NCBI RefSeq assembly: GCF_018139145.2
Contig: NC_059475.1
Location: 5,679,437 to 5,743,436 of the forward strand
Source: Gymnogyps californianus
Taxonomy: Eukaryota > Chordata > Aves > Accipitriformes > Cathartidae
Direction: 5' to 3'
DNA length: 64,000 nucleotides
Position 1 is the first letter of the stretch, and the number at the start of each line of letters is the position of its first letter. Positions 23,151 through 35,235 of this stretch are shown piece by piece. The notes under the pieces are model-generated. The model saw only the letters and a program-made list of their open reading frames with translations. It did not search any database and had not been told where the DNA came from. A program made the position numbers and the translations under genes.

Positions 23151-25602
23151 ATTCCCCTTGCGAGGCGGCGTGCGCGTTTCCAGCCCGTCTTTCGGGTAGC
23201 TCCTACTCGCTGTGGGCTCCCTCCCCTCCCGCCCGCACCTCTGGCTTATCTTTCGGGCCGCTGCGCGTAGCCCTGGGTTGCCGGTCGTGGAAGGAGAGGG
23301 AGGGGAGGACGGGTTTTGTACGTTTGCAGCGCTCGTGGGAAATGTGAGCGCCTGCATCTGAGGCTGCGGCAAGTGTTGGGTGGGAGGCGGCCAAGCCCTG
23401 CCGCCGTGCCGGTGGCCGCTTCGGAGCGCTCCCGGCCTCCCCCCTCCGCTGCCCCAAAAGGCGGGCGGGATGAGACCCCTCTCATGCCAAAAGCTGTCCT
23501 TCCAGGTTCTTGCTTTCCTCTTCAGGATCTAGATTCAAATCTCAGGAGGGCAGAGTTTGACTTTGAGAGCTCTGTTTGTTCACTAGTGCTTTACGTGTGA
23601 AGGTTGCTGCCTTCCTTATCTAGGATTGCTGTCAGCATCTTGGTGCAATGGTGTGTGTCAGCTGAGCCTGCTGGCTCTGCTGGCTTTGCGTGCTCCCAGG
23701 GGAGAAGGGCTCTTCGGGCACCAGGAAGGATGCGTCGCAGGGCTCCCCAGTGCGGTTCCAGCACACTTCTGACATTACTTTGAAATTAAAAATTAACAAA
23801 AAAAGTATTCTTCGGTTTCCATGTACATTAAATTATGAATGGTTTCTTCACTGTGGAGTAGATGCTGTGCCAAGTGTAATGGTTTTATGATGGTTTTGTG
23901 ATGTGGATTGTGATTTAATAAGAAATTAGCTGACATTCCTAAATTCATATCATATGGTACCGTAGGCCATCTGATCAGCATTATACCGTGGTACCCTAGT
24001 TGGAACTACAACCAAACCTAGATGGAGGTGGTGAGGTGAGGAAGAGTCAGTACTATCCTCAAGTTTCTAGCTCTTACTGACTTCAGGCTACTAACTTATT
24101 TGGTCATTTTACTTATTTTACCCACAGTCTTATTTGAATTGGCACACTTACTATCCAAAGTACCTCTTCAACTCCACTTTACACCTCTCAGTTAAGCTTC
24201 ACACTAATTTCAGGACAGGATTTAGAAATGGGACTTCATAATTAAAAGCAAAGCTGATGATTAGGAGTCAGCTTGTAATACTGTCTGCGTAGTGTGCTTG
24301 CACCAAGAGAAACACTTATACTCCTTGTAAGATGTGATGTGTCAGTTTAAATATGTATTTCCTTTTCTAGTTGGTGGAGGTTGAAACTTCTTTTGTACTA
24401 ATTTTTAATGGCTATTTTGCTTAGACAAGCAGAAAAACATACAGTAAGAGCCAGGCAAAGAGAAGTAAATGTGAAAGTTTTTGGACTGTGTTAGGAATCG
24501 GGCTCAGTTTCCAGAAGTTATAATTTTATGAGCAAGTAGATATTGAACATTCCTAAAGTTTTGTTTTGGACTATGTGAGAAGGACTTGTTGCTTTCCTTT
24601 TGGTAGAGGAGACATTATCAAGGCAACAAAATTGTTTCTACTAGGCATAGTCCTGAAAATGTCTAGGCTTCCAATGATTAGCTCAGATTTTTAAGTGCGG
24701 TTAACTTAGTTTTGGTCTGGCCTCAGACCAAGGGCCTTAAAGGTCTAAAGTATCAGTAAGCTGTTGTGCCAGGTTCTCTCTCCTCCGCTCGAAGCAGTGC
24801 ACACATTTGTAACACGTATATTCGTAATGTAAAGGACAAAGGCTTCTTGTGATTAAAGTTTACTTTATCAGTGTAGATCACATTTTGATGTAAGCCCTTA
24901 AAAATTCTAATTGATTAATGAGTTTCAGATGGTGGTTCCCCTCCAGTGCCCCTCCCCCTGCTCCTCACATGTACAGTATGCTCCAAGTTAATCTGGGAAA
25001 GCTCCAGAAACCTTGGGCTAAATTGGTTGTGGTATAGTTTATAAGGATAATAAAATAACTAGAAAAATTGAATTTCCTTACAAAAATATGCTTGCTGCAT
25101 TTGTGAGCTTATGTTTTATCTGCTTGTTTGTGGTAGTGAGAAAACTAAGATTACAGATATATGTATTTAGGATGATGCAGACAAGAATGACCTGTTGTTT
25201 CTTACAGAAGGGAAAGCTCTGCAATAGCTCTTGAAAAGGAGTTATGCGATGTAGTAGCAGAATCACTTTAAAAGTGATTGTGTTTGGTTTTGCATATGTA
25301 AAAGGACAAAATGAGAGTGATTACTCTTGTGTAGTAAACTGGAAATTGCAGGTGGTAAAGACTGGCTGAGTAACATCTACCAGTGAGTGACAGGTCTCTG
25401 TGTTTTTTCCTACTGCTTCTTTTAGTCCATTTTAAGGATTTCAAGTAAGGGAGCTTTCACGTGGGGAAATTATTCCACTGTCTAGCAGACCTCACCATAG
25501 GGAACAGTTTCCTGACATTAAAAATATCAATTACAGAAGCTGTTAGTTACCTCTGTGGCTCTCAAAGGAAGACATTCATATATCTTTTTTTCCCCCCTTT
25601 CT

Positions 25603-25640
25603 GCATATATGTGTGTATATACACATATGTATGTATATGG
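25603..25640. repeat. Alternating purine-pyrimidine AT/GT repeat
   Basis: A run of ATAT, GTGT, ATAC and ACAT steps containing the perfect palindrome TGTGTATATACACA. It can extrude a hairpin or cruciform and is an ordinary microsatellite type. Confidence 0.6.
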
Positions 25641-27264
25641 GTGAGGGGGTGGAAAAACAAGAGCAGCCTTTAGTCTGTGGACTAATGATATACTCTTCAA
25701 ATTTGAAAAATATGCCAACACTGAGACAGGAAAACTGAAATCAGTTTTCAAATGTGAATGTATTTATGCTTGGATGTGCTACGTGTGTAAAACTGGCACT
25801 TGCTTATGTGAAAGTGGTGATTGCAAGTATGGGTCCCAAATTGTGGGCAGCCTCATTTCTGCTTGCAAAAATGCGCATTTTGTTGCTGCAACTTAATCTG
25901 TTTATGAACATTGAATCTTTTATTTAAGCCTCTTTTGCACCCGACTTGCAATTACAGCAAGTGAATGCTTCACACAGTCCACTTAAACTCCAGTAAAGTT
26001 TCAAAAGTTCTGTTCTTTTCCATCTGCTTGAGGTGATTAGAACTAGCAGGGAGATCCAGCAGAGACCCTTGCCAGATACTCATGAGCTCTGTTCTGGCTT
26101 TTGATCCTCTGTCTCCTCTCTTTCCAGGATGGCTGCTTTCCAATAGCATTACCTTCTCTCTAAGACAGCAGGAGATTGTCTGCAGTTATAGCCGATACCC
26201 CTCTGTCAAAGCCAATGTGCAGTCTAGTGCTCAAGTTCCAGTTCCTTCAGAGAAAACTATTGCTGCTCTTGTCTGAGTTGCTGTCTGCTCTCTCTACCAC
26301 TGACAGTAAAGCTATTGCACAGTTGCGTGCATGATGTTTTGTTTCTTCTACAGCTGATAGCTAATGTGCTTCCTCAATCATATTACAAGAGACCTCGTTT
26401 CACAAGCCTAAAGCCTGCATATTTAATTCTATGAAGATTTTATGGAATAGAGTCTTTGAACCCAGTGTCCAAGGCAGAGTTATGCCATCTTCTGTTCCAG
26501 TTGTTCCAGCTTTGTTGAGCAACTAGGCCACTGAATTGGCATATGTACAAATCTTCAGTCCTGGATAACTGTGGTTTGGCTGCCAACTGAACAGAGCCAT
26601 TCACTTTGCTTGCCTGCTAGGCGATAGTACCTGGGGGGCCAAAACGGATGTCTGTTGCACACTGTCACAGTCAAGCTGGTATGGTGCAAAGGGGACATCA
26701 TGTAGGACCTTTGCATCACAGATGATTTGATTGATCTCTATACAGAGTTCTGCTTTTGCTTTATGATTTATTTTTTTCCCCTCCATAGACACTTTTAACA
26801 TATTTTTATTCTTTTCTGACTGAATACAAAGAAAAATGCTTGTTTCACTGGATACTTAATTTCTGTGCTAATTCTTAAACCAAGTCATAAAGAGCAAGTG
26901 ACTCAGCAAGACTTCCTCATCCCTGACCTGGAAGGATTGTATATAGGAGCAAGTTAAAAGGAGAGGTTCACGCCTCCTTTTGTTTGAGAACTAATGCACA
27001 TGTAAGTAGGAACCAGGCTGAAGTGACAATGAAACTTGTGTAATACAGGGAGCACTGCATAGCCAGCAGCTACTCAGTATAAGCCATTACGTATATATGT
27101 TGGAACTGGATGGGTAATTTGGAGGAAAAGCCTACTGTTTTGTATGATTAACTCACAGGGTGGAGCATGTGTATTTTCTGTGTATGTATATCTATGCATA
27201 CATGCACACTTTTATGTATACATTTTTACTATATAGAATAATTTTTTTTCCTCCAGATTATACT

Positions 27265-27375
27265 TGGTTGAAGAGTACTATTATCGCAATTTTACAGGTA
27301 AGGAAGGTGGTTGGAATAGGAAATGGAATTGAATCCAGGGATCTGCAACTGTGAGTGCCTAATTGTGCAGCCAGT
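27265..27375 (-). repeat. Possible old SINE/LINE tail fragment
   Basis: TACTATTATCGCAATTTTAC followed by AGGTAAGGAA, and then GGAATTGAATCCAGGGATCT, resembles the MIR/L2/CR1-type block in which a TTTTACAG..GAGGAA core precedes GAACCCAGG. The match is short and diverged. Confidence 0.35.
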
Positions 27376-28740
27376 TTTACCTTCTGGATTAAACGGTCTT
27401 TGCCTCCTGTGTGTTTTGAGTACAGAGTGTATCATTCTTGAATCCTTTTGTGCTACCAGTTAGCCCCAACAAAAGCCAGTGGAATTACAGAAGATTACTT
27501 GTTTGATTCTCATTGCTTTCACCTGATGATCACTGACAACAATCAGCAGATAGTGCGAGTTACACTGCTGGCAAAATACAAGCAGTGAGCTACAATACAC
27601 AGAAAACTAAATGTACTACTGTAAAGCAAAATAAAAACTTCACTGTTTGGTAGAAGCAAGCAGAGAGAAATATAACCTTTTAGTATGTTGAATCTGTTAC
27701 ATGTCACTGGGTGTACTGTAAACTATCCCACACTGAATTCTTCAGCTAGACAATAAGTCTAAGAATTTGAGATGTCGTCCTCTTATTGAGAGAGGTGGAA
27801 AAAAAGACTGGGCTGCATAAATATGACCTGTAACAAAACAGAATGAAAAGTAAAGACCTTTCCTTGTCTGCATTCAGAATAGTAGGGGGAAGAAGTTGCT
27901 TTTTGAGGAACAAAGCATTTAGAGGTAAGTTTTGAAAATGCTTCTGCATATCACATCAGCCTCAACAGTTTATAGAGAAGTGTAACATTCTATAAAATAT
28001 TTGACGTGTTTGTGTTGGCTAGTTTTAAAGAGCTGTATATATGATGATTTGATGTTGCTGTTAGGAAAGTAGTGAGATTAGGAAAATCAGTATTTTTTGG
28101 CTACTTTATTCATACCTTATGTCTGCCAAAAGGAAAGGATGAAACAGTTGTTGGAGCCAAAAAGGCTTGCCTCAGCTGTGGTGATGTATCCTTGAATGCT
28201 ACTGTCTACATCTGTGGCAAGTTAGTCCATTTCTCTGACCAAATTCTTCGCTGCTAAATTGTCAATAAACTTTTCTCCAGCTCACCAGAAAATAAATATG
28301 TTAAGACATTTGAAGGAGGTGAGTTGGTGGTATCTGAGCGAAGAATCAAGAGCCTGGCCTTGACTACAGGTAGAATCTTCAAAGGGGTCCTGAAGGAGCT
28401 CAGGACCCAACTGCTGTCACCTTTACCTAACTCACTCAGTTCAGCTTCTTCACAGATCCCAGCTAGTATGTGATGAAGTTTTAATAGTTAATGTATGGGC
28501 TATTACAATTGATGAAGTGGATGAACATTTTAATGAAGCTTAAGTGCTTCAGCACTGAAGTATTGTGGAGGCTTAAGTTAATCTTAGAAGTTCAGTAGCG
28601 GTCAGTGTTTGCATAAAGAATAATTAAGAGTTTGACAGCTGCTGGTACTTGCAGTTTGGTAACTGACCCACAATATCACTTGTAGAATTTGTGACAGGAG
28701 CTACAGGTAACAAATTGCACTCTGCTCCTTGAAGGCTCAT

Positions 28741-28765
28741 TTTATTTATTTATTTATTTATTTTA
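28741..28765 (+). repeat. (TTTA)n microsatellite
   Basis: About six TTTA units ending in TTTTAAAA. Confidence 0.85.
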
Positions 28766-28863
28766 AAATCCAAGGTAGGAATTTTGTTGCTTTGATTCTG
28801 ATAGGAAAGTATTTTACTGAAGTGTAGGGCAGGTTTTCAGAGAAGTAGCGGGGAAGGGGAAAA

Positions 28864-28884
28864 TTCATTTCTTTCAGAAATGAA
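28864..28884. other. Short perfect hairpin
   Basis: A 9-bp perfect inverted repeat, TTCATTTCT and AGAAATGAA, around a 3-base loop. Too short and isolated to be called an RNA gene. Confidence 0.4.
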
Positions 28885-29925
28885 ATTAAAGACAGCTTAC
28901 ACAGAGGTAAGGTTGGAGTGTATGCGATTCATCTGTGACTCTTCAGGGTTCTTCTCAGTGGAGACTCTTCAGCAGTATTAACTTTCTCGTTCCGCGGTCC
29001 TCACTTTGCATGCCTGCTTCACAAATTAGCCCATACATCATTGTTAATTCAGGACTACTATTTCTGGCAGACCTAGTCCCAGTATAGAGATGCCTGAATA
29101 ATTTTCAGCTTCTAGAGATTTTTGTCACCTGTCTGTCTGCCTTTCCTCATCTTTCCTAGTTTCCCATTCTGAGAACCTGCGTCCTATTAAAACTGCCTTA
29201 AGCTCAGAATACCCTTCTTGTCTCTGGATCTTCTCTCTTCTTACTACCACAGTTACTACGAAACTGAAGCACCCATGCATCCTCCCAAATCAGAGCTCTT
29301 TGTTCTCCCACTTTTCTTCCTTCAGTGAGTCTCAAAAGTTCCTTGAGACCTTTACACAGCCTGGTTGCTGAGTTTTATGAAACAAGAGGTAGGTCAGTAT
29401 GAAATATATTTAATGAAAGCCCTGTATTTTAGAGATAAACTGAAGTAACATCTCAAATCCCCGAATTCGCTGCTCTGCGCCTCCACAGAGATCAGCCTGA
29501 AGCGTAAACAGACTGCAGTGCTTGTTTCAGAGACTGATGGGGAAACCCAAACTGCCTCCATGTAGCTGCTCCAGAAGCCTTCCCTCTCTTTTCTCTAGTC
29601 TGAAAGAAATGCAACTTTCAGACCTTAGAATTACTTCAGCCCCACCGGTGGCAGCAGCCTGTATCATATCTGGCTGGCTGTCAGGCATATTATAATGTCG
29701 TTGGTTATTAATTAGCTCCAAGTTTCATAGGGCACTTAATATACATGGTGTTGGAAGTGATAAGGTAGGTGGACCTTTCCTGAGGTGACAGAAAAGGATG
29801 TTGTCTCTGTAGTTTTCCTCTTAACACAACCCAGCTCAGTGTGTATGTGCCTTGTGTTATACTCCTAGCAGGGCAGACCCTTAGGGTCTCATGATGAATA
29901 TTGCTATGCGCATCCTTAAAATATA

Positions 29926-30000
29926 AAATTGCAGAGTAATTTAGGTTGGAAGGGACCCCCAGGGGTCATCTAGTCTAATCCCCTCCTCAAAGCATGTATG
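29926..30000 (-). mobile_element. CR1 LINE 3'-end fragment
   Basis: TAATTTAGGTTGGAAGGGAC, then CCCCAGGGGTCATCTAGTCT, then AATCCCCTCCTCAAAGCATG, is the hallmark 3' region of avian CR1 elements in reverse orientation, as CR1 ends in ATTCTATG octamers on the opposite strand. Only a short 5'-truncated piece is clear, as usual for CR1. Diverged homology may continue to about 30060. CR1 is the dominant interspersed repeat of birds, which supports the host assignment. Confidence 0.85.
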
Positions 30001-32428
30001 AACCATGAAATTATTTCCAGTGAAGAGGTGCAGTGTCTAACTGGTTCCTTTAGGACAATGGTGCTTCTTTTTTCAGGTATACTTTTCCAATCTGTATGTC
30101 AAAAGAAACAAAATGCAGGATTTTCTTTCCTAAACATTTAGATACATAGGTGTTAATAAACTGAAAAAATTATGCCAAAAAATGATATATTTTTATTTTG
30201 CTTTATTTGTGTATTGTATATGAAGTGAACATTTAGGAATGAGAAATTTTTTTTTCTTACTTTTTACCTACATCATTTCAGAGGTGATTCAAGAGAATAA
30301 ACTAGTTTCAGTTCTGGTTCTCACCATATCAATGCAGTTTATAGACTCCAGAAATCAGTCAAAAAATTATTTTAAGGCTTTTTTTCTGGAAAGAAAGTAT
30401 ATGACAGAGGTATATTCGATTTTTCCCATGTAATCTTTGAAGACAAGGTGGCGTCAATTATCCATCTCACCTCTGTTTCCATCCAAAGTGAAGTGGTGAT
30501 TTGAAGCACTAAATTGCATGGTTCTGAGTGACTTAGAGCAACTTTAAATATACTGTCATTGTAATTCCTTAGCTGTTAGTATCATCTAGTCGGAAGGAAT
30601 CTATTTTGAGAGTGACATTCTTGATAGATTGATTTTTGCAGAGCTAGCAGCCTAATTCTTCTCCCTCCACTCCCTTGCACCCCGCCCCAAATGAACAGGT
30701 ATGAATTGGATTTAATCAACCAGGAAGCCATAAATCCAAACTGACATTTTTACAAAGTCAGTTTTCAGAACAGTGCTGTGCTTAAATTACATACTCTAGT
30801 CTGCCTTAAACTCCTCTGCTTTCGAAGGAACTTTGATGCGTAAGGATTTTTTTTTTGGTAGAAAAATGTAAAATCTACTGATAATTCAGAAATGTACAAG
30901 GGAATAAAGTCTTTTTTATGTCTATTTTTTCCCCCCTCCCCAAGTGGAAAAATTGTCTAATTTCAGTAAGAAGTATATTCGTAGTGAAAGCTGTGTCTAT
31001 CTCAAGGGCAAGCCAGACTTCAGGATTTGGGGTGAGGTACTCTCAACAAGAGCTTAAGCAGATGTTTTTGCAAACAAGGAGTTTAGTAACCCAGGGTATG
31101 GTTAAAAAATGCTGGAGTATTGTAATGTAAGCATTAAAATATCCCAAATAGCATTTCGTATATTTGGAAATGTCAGTTACAGCACAATTTTATGGAAAGG
31201 CAATTGCTTTTTACATTCAGTAAACGTTTTCCTTTTTTTGGCAAAGGAATTGTTTTCAGTATTCTTGTTATTCCAGGCCACAATGGAATAGTATAACAAA
31301 TTGTTCTTTTTTGTTGTTGTTTTTAAAGTCACAAATACCTCTTACCTGACTTGAAAGGTATGCAAAGGACAGAAAGAAACAGTGTTTGCAGAATATCATA
31401 ACCTGAAGCCAGCTGACATGTGTAACCACAGTTGGCATGGATCAGCCAGTTGACAATAGGCAAAGAACTATTCCTTAGGGACCTGCCACCCCCAGTTAAT
31501 GCCTGTCTAGTGCCACCTATATAAGACCTTGTGACTGCTAGTTGGTGTGACTGGGCTTTCAGCAGGCTACAGCCTACCAGGCAAGAAAGCATCTCAGCTC
31601 ATTGCTACAAGCATTAGAGTCCAGGTCTGAGTTTCTTTTCAGAGCGAAAAATAACCTTTCCTTAGCACACTTCTGCCACAAATGGGGCAATTAGTCCTTC
31701 AGGGGCAGAGATGTAGGTCCAGTGGGCCTAACGTCTCTGGCTGCTGCAAGACTCACAACACTTTAATATTTAACACATGACATATTGTCTTACCTGAAAC
31801 TAAAGTTCAGTAAGTTGTCACTGAAGCAGAGGAATATTTGTATAAAAGGTGGAAGTGGGAAGTGTGGGTGACCAGCACTAGCTGTTGCGCTGCTTTCTGA
31901 AGAAATAATGCTATTCAGTAAATATATTTGGTGTGGGTTTTTTCTTTAATTATTCTGAAGCCGTAGAATAGACTGATTCCATTTGGTAACAGTATTTGTT
32001 AATTGTTAGTAAGTTTGCTGTAGTAGCGTAACTCAGTTGTACCCGTGGTTTTCTTGGGCCTGATCCAAAAATCTCTGAAGCCTTCCATTTATTTTGAATA
32101 GATATTGGATCAGGCACCGTAATGAGTTGTTAGCTTTGTGTAAAATGTCTATTTTGATTTGATTTTAATCATTCCTTGCAGAATATTTGGTTATGTGTTG
32201 GCAACATGTGTAGCTTGGTGAGTACAAATGAAGTTGATGTTTATCTGTATGATTTAATCACTTGCAGTGTGATCCATTAACAAAACTTCAGTCATCGATG
32301 TTGTATTCGTGTGTTAGATCTACATCTGTTTGTCTGACATCTGATTTCTTAGAATCATAGTCACTGTTATTATCTCTTGGAATTCTAAAAAAAGGACCTG
32401 CGAAACTTGATTTGGTATAATGGAGTAA

Positions 32429-32453
32429 TTTTTGTTTGTTTGTTTGTTTTTTT
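32429..32453 (+). repeat. (GTTT)n run, possible polypyrimidine tract of GAS2 acceptor
   Basis: TTTTTGTTTGTTTGTTTG and a following T7 run lie about 20 bases before a candidate AG acceptor at 32471-32472. The run may serve as, or have replaced, the pyrimidine tract. Confidence 0.55.
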
Positions 32454-32472
32454 AATATATATAATAAAACAG

Positions 32473-32644
<172 letters not shown>

Positions 32645-33376
32645 TAACATGGAATGCAGATACTGGGCAGTAAGAGAACTCTATACACTGTTAGCTGGGA
32701 ATTCAGTCCTTCAGACTTCTTTGCATTTAAAAAATAAAGGTAGTTATGATTAGGTAGCTACCTCCACATAGTGCAACTGTTAGCAAGGTCAGAAAAGCCA
32801 GTAATTTGCCTCCACAGTGTTTCTGTGAGTAGCATAATTGAACTTTATTATTCATTTCATGTTTATGTTTCCTCAAATTTTCTTTTAAATGTTCTTTTTC
32901 ATGTGTTTTCTGTATTAATACCATTAAGCTGAATGGTGCTGATTACTGCCATCACCCAAGTCTTCCATTTTTATTGGTAGGCTTCCTAAAGAGTATGGGT
33001 GTACTGACTGTCTTGAATGGAAGGAGCCATTAAATAGTTCTTTGCTGACCAAGCAGTCCAGTGATTGATAATTGCCACCCAAGGCAATGCATGCTAAGAC
33101 TTGTGGAAGCTTGTGCATAGAGGGGTCTGACCTAGTGGCTGCAGCTGGGACCTGGGGATTTACTGGTTGCAGCTGTACGTCTTGGTGTGTGAAGCCAAAA
33201 CATGTTGTTGGTGAAAGAGGATGCAAACCAAAAGCCAAGAAAAAAAATCAGGTTCGCCTGAAAAGGAGCAAATGAGAGTATGTCCCTGGCAGGAAAGAGA
33301 GAGACAGTTCTTTGGGATATACGACTCATTCAAGAAGGTGGAATTTAGAAACTATGAGCCAGGAAATAGTATGTTG

Positions 33377-33381
33377 TTTGT
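33377..33381 (+). repeat. Target-site duplication, left copy (TTTGT)
   Basis: Five bases TTTGT directly before the LTR start; the identical five bases follow the LTR at 33969-33973. The duplication marks retroviral-type integration. Confidence 0.75.
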
Positions 33382-33968
33382 TGTTGTGGTTTAACCCCAG
33401 CCAGCAACTAAGCACCACGCAGCCGCTTCTCCCTCCCCCCTCCCAGTGGGATGGGGAGGAGGAAAAAAAGGTAAAACTCGTTGGTTGAGATAAGAACAGT
33501 TTAACTAAAGTAAAATAAAATACACTACTAACTAATAATAATAATTTAATAATTGTAATGAAAAGGAATATAACAAAAAAAAAACCCCAAACAAACCACC
33601 ACCCAAGAAAAGCCAAGTGACGCACAATGCCATTGCTCACCACCCGCTGACTAATGCCGGAGCGGCGATCTGCCCCTCCTGGCCAACTCCCCCCCGTTTA
33701 TATACTGGGCATGACGTTCCATGGTATGGAATACCCCTTTGGCTAGTTCGGGTCAGCTGCCCCGGCTCTGCTCCCTCCCAGCTCCTTGCACACCTGCTTG
33801 CTGGCAGAGCATGGGAGACTGAAAAGTCCTTGGCTTAAGATAAGCTCTACTTAGCAACAACTAAAACCTCAGAGTGTTATCAACATTATTCTCACACTAA
33901 ATCCAAAACCCAGCACTGTACCAGCTACTAAGAAGAGAGTTAACTCTATCCCAGCCGAAACCAGGACA
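33382..33968 (-). mobile_element. Solo LTR of an avian endogenous retrovirus (ERVL-type)
   Basis: A 587-bp element that begins TG and ends CA. Read on the minus strand it starts TGTCCTGGTTTCGGCTGGGA, the opening of an LTR family abundant in avian genomes. On that strand there is a TATA box (TATATAAA, plus coordinates 33697-33704) and, about 150 bases further on, an ATTAAA poly(A) signal (33545-33550), giving a plausible U3-R-U5 order. It is flanked by the 5-bp duplication TTTGT, and 5 bp is usual for ERVL. No gag, pol or env sequence lies beside it, so it is a solo LTR left by recombination between two LTRs. It sits antisense to GAS2, which is the tolerated orientation for intronic LTRs. The family name needs a repeat-library match. 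Confidence 0.9.
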
Positions 33969-33973
33969 TTTGT
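33969..33973 (+). repeat. Target-site duplication, right copy (TTTGT)
   Basis: Exact match to the five bases at 33377-33381 on the other side of the LTR. Confidence 0.75.
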
Positions 33974-34215
33974 TGAGAACACTCAGGGGAAAATGGCTTT
34001 TGTGTGATCTCTGTAAGTCCAAAGGATTCTACTGAAGAAATACATGACTTACACAATACCTCATTCTAAGGGAAACATGCCAGCAGTTCCTCTGATTAAA
34101 CAAAGAGGAGAAAAAATTTCAGAGGAGGTGATTTTTACATGAAACATTCTTTGATGTTATTTTGGAGGAAAATTTGGATGAGCATTTTTAAATTTGGTGT
34201 GTGTGGTTTTGGGGG

Positions 34216-34239
34216 TTTTTGTTTGTTTGTTTGTTTTTT
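34216..34239 (+). repeat. (GTTT)n microsatellite
   Basis: T5, three to four GTTT units and a T6 run. Another instance of the same simple-repeat type found at 22.7 and 32.4 kb. Confidence 0.75.
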
Positions 34240-35084
34240 CTGGAAGTCTGTTCTGGTGAGACATAGGCAGTGTCTTGTCTTGGCAAATGCTGTAGCTGAA
34301 CTGTCTCAGTGATATCATACAATAATAGAGTATACCTAGTGCCTTTCATCTGCACGTTCTACATTGCTGTATTTCCTCTTTTTTTAAGAGGGAGGGAATT
34401 ATCACTATGTTATGAGAGGTACAGTGTCAGTAGAATGCAAGAACACAGTATTTTGCAGGTAGGCGATACCCATTTTACAGTTGGAAGAGTTATGAATCCA
34501 CGACTGCAAAAATGGCGCTTGTTTTAAATTACATCTTTGTGTGGTACTTCCATTTAAATTAATGAGTTTTGAATATAAAATTGTCTAGGCGATGCCAGGA
34601 CAAAATCCAGAAATCCTGACTTCTCGTTCCAATTACCACAAGACAGCAATCCAAAAGACTGTTTTTTGAATCAGAAGAAGCACATTCCATTAAGCATTTA
34701 ATATATTGTTTAAATGTTTTAAACAATGAAGTTCTAGTGAGCCACTCTAAAACAAATAGAAGCTTGTTTGCAGTTCATAACAGAGTTCTCACAGTGACAA
34801 GTTTAGGAATGAGGTCACTTTTTTAGCAAGAGAGTAGCAACCAGCAGGAGGTTCTGAAATGCCAACTATAATTAAAAATCTGATTTTTCATATGGACACC
34901 AAATTCTGCCCTGCAGAACTAAACGGGCACAACCTTCTTTTAATTAAGCAGCATACACAGTTCATTTGCTTAATGCGTTCCCCCACACCTTCTCACACCA
35001 AGCTCTTCTTTTCTCAGAGTTTGTCCTGAAGAACTGAAATTATAGTGATTTGTTAAACTGCTTTGAATTCCTGTGTAGGCATTG

Positions 35085-35235
35085 TTATTCAAATTAATAA
35101 TTCAATTAAGTTAAAATTCACATTCAAAATAAATTAAGTGTAACTGAATTAAAGTAATTCACATTAATATAAATATATTAACTCAGAATTCAAATTGTGT
35201 TTAATTACTGTATAATTTAGGTTAACTTTAATGAG
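35085..35235. repeat. AT-rich segment with recurring AATTCA/AATTAA words
   Basis: About 150 bases of almost pure A and T in which AATTCA, AATTAA and TTAAC words recur many times in both orientations. It lacks a fixed period, so it is not a clean tandem array. It could be a decayed satellite, a DNA-unwinding or matrix-attachment type region, or low-complexity drift. Confidence 0.45.

Larger units (their letters stand above)
22140..23480 (+). promoter_or_regulatory. CpG island, candidate GAS2 promoter and first non-coding exon
   Basis: An abrupt change from AT-rich to very CpG-dense sequence over about 1.3 kb. It lies about 10 kb upstream of the first GAS2 coding exon. That exon has an in-frame stop just before its ATG and a probable splice acceptor in its 5' UTR, so a separate upstream non-coding exon is expected. 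Plus-strand splice donors suited to it are CCC|GTGAGT (exon end 22297) and AAG|GTGAGC (exon end 22523). No TATA box is evident. The island also holds a CCTG repeat, a G14 run and a T/GTTT-rich run. Assignment to GAS2 is by position and strand of donors, and an alternative distal promoter near FANCF is not excluded. Confidence 0.6.
23481..32472 (+). other. Probable GAS2 intron 1
   Basis: AT-rich non-coding sequence between the CpG island and the first coding exon. It would be GAS2 intron 1 if transcription begins in the island. Recognised contents are an AT/GT-rich simple repeat near 25.6 kb, a possible SINE fragment near 27.3 kb, a TTTA microsatellite near 28.75 kb and a CR1 fragment near 29.95 kb. 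No other gene is seen; ORFs are short and lack recognisable domains. Confidence 0.5.

Noticed and set aside
22404..23485. Several 70-180 codon frames on both strands of the 22.1-23.5 kb island
   Set aside because: They overlap one another on both strands, are of CpG-driven composition with runs of Lys or Phe from simple repeats, and match nothing. They are explained by base composition.
33326..33643. 105-codon minus-strand frame at the LTR
   Set aside because: It lies largely within the solo LTR, which is non-coding, and contains its poly(T)-derived hydrophobic run.
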